A stretch of 17,134 bases of DNA, taken from assembly GCA_023415725.1 (NCBI GenBank), contig JAEZJR010000109.1:1-17134 (forward strand). The letters run 5' to 3'. Shown piece after piece: positions 15,818-17,134 of the stretch. The first letter of the stretch is position 1, and each line of letters starts with the position of its first letter. Below the pieces are notes generated by a model. That model did not search any database and was not told the DNA's origin. It saw only the letters and a program-made list of their open reading frames with translations. Origin of the DNA: Acidobacteriota bacterium. Its GTDB lineage: Bacteria > Acidobacteriota > Blastocatellia > Pyrinomonadales > Pyrinomonadaceae. Position numbers and translations under genes: made by a program.

Positions 15818-17134
15818 TCAGTTCCGATCGGTAGTGATGGTCGTGAAATCAAGGATCGCATCGGCCATCCGCTCGCCGCATTTTCCGTCGGCATACCCGC
15901 ACACATATTCGACGATCCACCGGCGCTGCTCGCGATGCAGTTCCGGATGCTTCAAATAGGTGCGGACAGCCGTAACCAACTCCTCAAAGTCGTTGACCAG
16001 CCAGACCCCGCCGGATTCAGCCACGGGCTTGAAATGAGTCCACTCGTGATTTATCTCCTTGATCAGTTGATCGTCACCCCTGCTCGGTTGCGGGTCAAAA
16101 TCGAGATTTACCACCGGGGTGTCGAAGATCGCAGCATCGATAACAACCGTTGAGGAGAGATTTACTACCACGTCCGCATGGCGAAAGGTATTTATCCACT
16201 CGATCACCTGCTCCTCATCCTGCAGCCTTTCATTGATCCGTTTACCTGCATTCTTGAAGACCTGAAGTTTGACGAGCGGCCCGTACTGCGAAAACAGTGC
16301 TTTCATTTCCGAGTTGTCGTGGATCGGGTGGGGGCGGACCAGCATCTGGACCAAACCTAAAGCACCGTCGGAAATTCGCTTTGCAAGATTCACCGCTCCC
16401 GGAGGTTCGTTGAGGAAATTCGGAGAACCGACTGCATAAACAATGATCGGAATTTGCGGATCTAAGCCCTGATCGGCACAAAATTCTTCCCGAGTTTGAA
16501 AGAACCTCTCTTGCCTGAATAGATCAAATTGTGGGGCCCCCGCCACATAGACCGGTGTTTCCCTGGTATGTGGATAGAATGTCTGAAGTTCCTCTTTTAC
16601 CTGATCGTTCCAAACGATATAGGCATCGTGTTTAAAGACCATTCTGTTTTTGGTCGATACGTTATCCCAAGACGGTATGTACGCTATTACCGGTATGCCC
16701 ATCGCTTTCGCGGCAGAAACCACAGCCGGCTGCTCAAATTGAAATGGGCCGGTCGAAACTACTACATCGGGCTGATCTGCTCGGAATCTCTTCGAAGCTT
16801 CCGCCGACCGGGGAAAGGCCAGCAGTGATCGTTCAACGGCGTCTTCTAACAGATGTTCGGTCCGCATCGCGGCCAATAGTCTTGCGGGCAGCTTAAGGGC
16901 CTGAACGGCGATCGGGAGATGATGGTTTCGCCGGTGCTTCATCATGCTTAACCGGCTGGGTGATCTGTATCGATAATCCCAAACGTACTCATTCAATCGG
17001 CGAGGGAAATTGTGTCGAAGTTCTCTAAACGAACGAACCTCGGGAAAGGGGCGCGTTACGACCTCGCGGGGCATTGAAAGATCCGAATTGGTGTTGCCGT
17101 TGATAGAAGAATTCCAGATCTCTACCTGACTCCC
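15818..17134 (-). CDS. GT-B-like transferase with SWDN motif, CDP-glycerol-transferase-like (paralogue A, 5' end outside window)
   Basis: The frame is open from the TGA at 15818-15820 to the right edge, giving 438 visible residues. An internal ATG at 17074 would give 418, but codons upstream of it still align loosely with the N-terminal third of the paralogue at 12310-13854, so the gene probably starts beyond the window. Motifs, numbered from that ATG: PSWDNVSTKNR (134-144), AYIVWNDQVKEEL (151-163), VYVAGAPQFD (175-184), MLVRPHPIHD (244-253), NLSSTVVIDAAIFDTPVVNL (305-324) and HFKPVAESGGVW (347-358). RPHP plus the SST...D...P block resemble CDP-glycerol glycerophosphotransferases and other GT-B enzymes. 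It is predicted to be soluble. It is the first visible gene of the operon and precedes the amidotransferase by one base. Confidence 0.75.
   Translation of the reverse strand, partial: GSQVEIWNSSINGNTNSDLSMPREVVTRPFPEVRSFRELRHNFPRRLNEYVWDYRYRSPSRLSMMKHRRNHHLPIAVQALKLPARLLAAMRTEHLLEDAVERSLLAFPRSAEASKRFRADQPDVVVSTGPFQFEQPAVVSAAKAMGIPVIAYIPSWDNVSTKNRMVFKHDAYIVWNDQVKEELQTFYPHTRETPVYVAGAPQFDLFRQERFFQTREEFCADQGLDPQIPIIVYAVGSPNFLNEPPGAVNLAKRISDGALGLVQMLVRPHPIHDNSEMKALFSQYGPLVKLQVFKNAGKRINERLQDEEQVIEWINTFRHADVVVNLSSTVVIDAAIFDTPVVNLDFDPQPSRGDDQLIKEINHEWTHFKPVAESGGVWLVNDFEELVTAVRTYLKHPELHREQRRWIVEYVCGYADGKCGERMADAILDFTTITTDRN

Noticed and set aside
15817..15906. N-terminal extension of the amidotransferase
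   Set aside because: It would bury the catalytic Cys2, which must become the N-terminal residue.

Overview
The window looks like bacterial chromosomal DNA of moderate GC content (mid-50s by eye), dense in genes and almost without spacers. It carries most of a surface-polysaccharide (capsule, exopolysaccharide or O-antigen type) assembly locus. The organism cannot be named from the sequence. Long Thr-Pro linkers on a secreted beta-helix protein, weak Shine-Dalgarno use and very frequent GATC would suit an environmental bacterium such as an acidobacterium or chloroflexus, but this is a low-confidence guess. No RNA gene, insertion sequence, CRISPR array or phage gene was seen.

Layout. At the left, on the + strand, is the 3' part of a gene whose start lies outside the window (3-1856). 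It encodes a Thr-Pro repeat linker followed by a right-handed parallel beta-helix protein. A 148-base convergent spacer follows, holding two hairpins; the larger is a probable shared terminator. Everything from 2005 to the right edge is on the - strand and looks like one operon read right to left. In transcription order it holds: a GT-B-like transferase cut by the window edge; an asparagine-synthetase-type amidotransferase; a second, paralogous GT-B-like transferase; a GT2 glycosyltransferase; a SAM-dependent methyltransferase; two GT4 glycosyltransferases; an O-antigen ligase/polymerase-type membrane protein; a third GT4; a CapK/PaaK-like adenylate-forming enzyme; an ExoA-like GT2 with C-terminal membrane helices; and an exostosin-like (GT47) transferase. 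The ends are tightly packed: two TAATG junctions, one GTGA overlap, one TAGATG and one TGA-t-ATG. Many of the proteins are therefore probably made by translational coupling.

How they work together (inference). Six recognisable glycosyltransferases plus two CDP-glycerol-transferase-like enzymes would build a complex, possibly decorated repeat unit. The amidotransferase, methyltransferase and CapK-like enzyme are candidate decorating enzymes (amide, methyl, acyl or aminoacyl groups). The multi-spanning membrane protein would polymerise or ligate the glycan. No initiating phosphoglycosyl transferase, flippase, Wza/Wzc export component or sugar-nucleotide synthesis gene is visible; these would be expected upstream, beyond the right edge. 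The most distinctive items are the pair of SWDN-motif paralogues around the amidotransferase, one of which lacks the RPHP motif of the other, and a small foreign-looking module inserted in the beta-helix protein.
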